A DNA stretch of 5,999 nt, from NCBI GenBank assembly GCA_945868935.1, contig CAMBNE010000071.1:1-5999 (forward strand). The letters are read 5' to 3'. The position numbers and the translations under genes were made by a program. The notes below the pieces were generated by a model. That model was not told the DNA's origin. It saw only the letters and a list, made by a program, of their open reading frames with translations, and did no database searches. Position 1 is the first letter of the stretch, and the number at the start of each line of letters is the position of its first letter. The stretch comes from an uncultured Clostridia bacterium (GTDB taxonomy: Bacteria; Bacillota; Clostridia; Oscillospirales; Acutalibacteraceae). This document shows positions 5,988 to 5,999 of this stretch, one piece after another.

Positions 5988-5999
5988 GGCGTGAATTTT

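Larger units (their letters stand above)
5652..5999. other. gene-free region after the CHAP gene
   Basis: This 348-base stretch carries the strong terminator (5672-5717), a very AT-rich segment (about 5718-5880) with an orphan promoter (5786-5814), the right-hand heptamer block (5884-5919) and a GC-rich hairpin at the edge (5973-5987). No open reading frame with a ribosome binding site was seen. The longest start after the promoter, at 5823, gives only 15 codons and has no Shine-Dalgarno sequence. Confidence 0.7.

Noticed and set aside
5912..5990. A tRNA-like stretch (GTGGTCGAGTGGATAGG resembles a D-arm)
   Set aside because: No acceptor stem closes, no TTCGA T-loop follows and no anticodon stem can be drawn; the likeness comes from the heptamer unit next to it.

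Overview
The window looks like chromosomal DNA from a low-to-mid GC anaerobic Bacillota, most likely a Ruminococcus-type (Oscillospiraceae) gut or rumen bacterium. The inference rests on a secreted protein with a Pro/Thr linker and a type I dockerin (a cellulosome-type module typical of Clostridia and Ruminococcus), Gram-positive style AGGAGG and GGGTG ribosome binding sites, a TTG start codon, sigma-A promoters with extended -10 elements, and strongly AT-rich intergenic DNA. The species cannot be fixed from the sequence alone.

Layout. Bases 1-36 are a run of degenerate heptamers (CCAAACT/CCACTCT). A strong sigma-A promoter (79-107) drives a two-gene operon: an ABC ATPase of the MacB/LolD/FtsE type (144-845) and, 20 bases on, a very large FtsX-superfamily permease (866-4285). 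The permease has two FtsX modules (8 predicted membrane segments), and its first extracellular domain contains a coiled coil of about 320 residues. A hairpin (4294-4318) follows. A second promoter (4397-4425) drives a separate gene from a TTG start (4512-5651). Its product is an exported CHAP-domain cell-wall hydrolase with an SH3b domain, a Pro/Thr repeat linker and a C-terminal dockerin. It ends at a strong intrinsic terminator (5672-5717). The last 280 bases have no convincing gene; they hold an orphan promoter, a second heptamer block in the opposite orientation to the first, and a small GC-rich hairpin at the edge.

How the parts may work together. The ATPase and permease almost certainly form one complex of the mechanotransmission/export class (FtsEX, MacB, LolCDE, BceAB relatives). 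The substrate is not readable from sequence. The coiled coil is nearly symmetric about an ETNPD turn and is best explained as a long antiparallel hairpin reaching into the cell wall. The CHAP protein is probably a peptidoglycan amidase or endopeptidase that may be attached to a scaffoldin through its dockerin. A functional link between the transporter and the hydrolase, by analogy with FtsEX and its hydrolases, is possible but rests only on adjacency and similar leader architecture.
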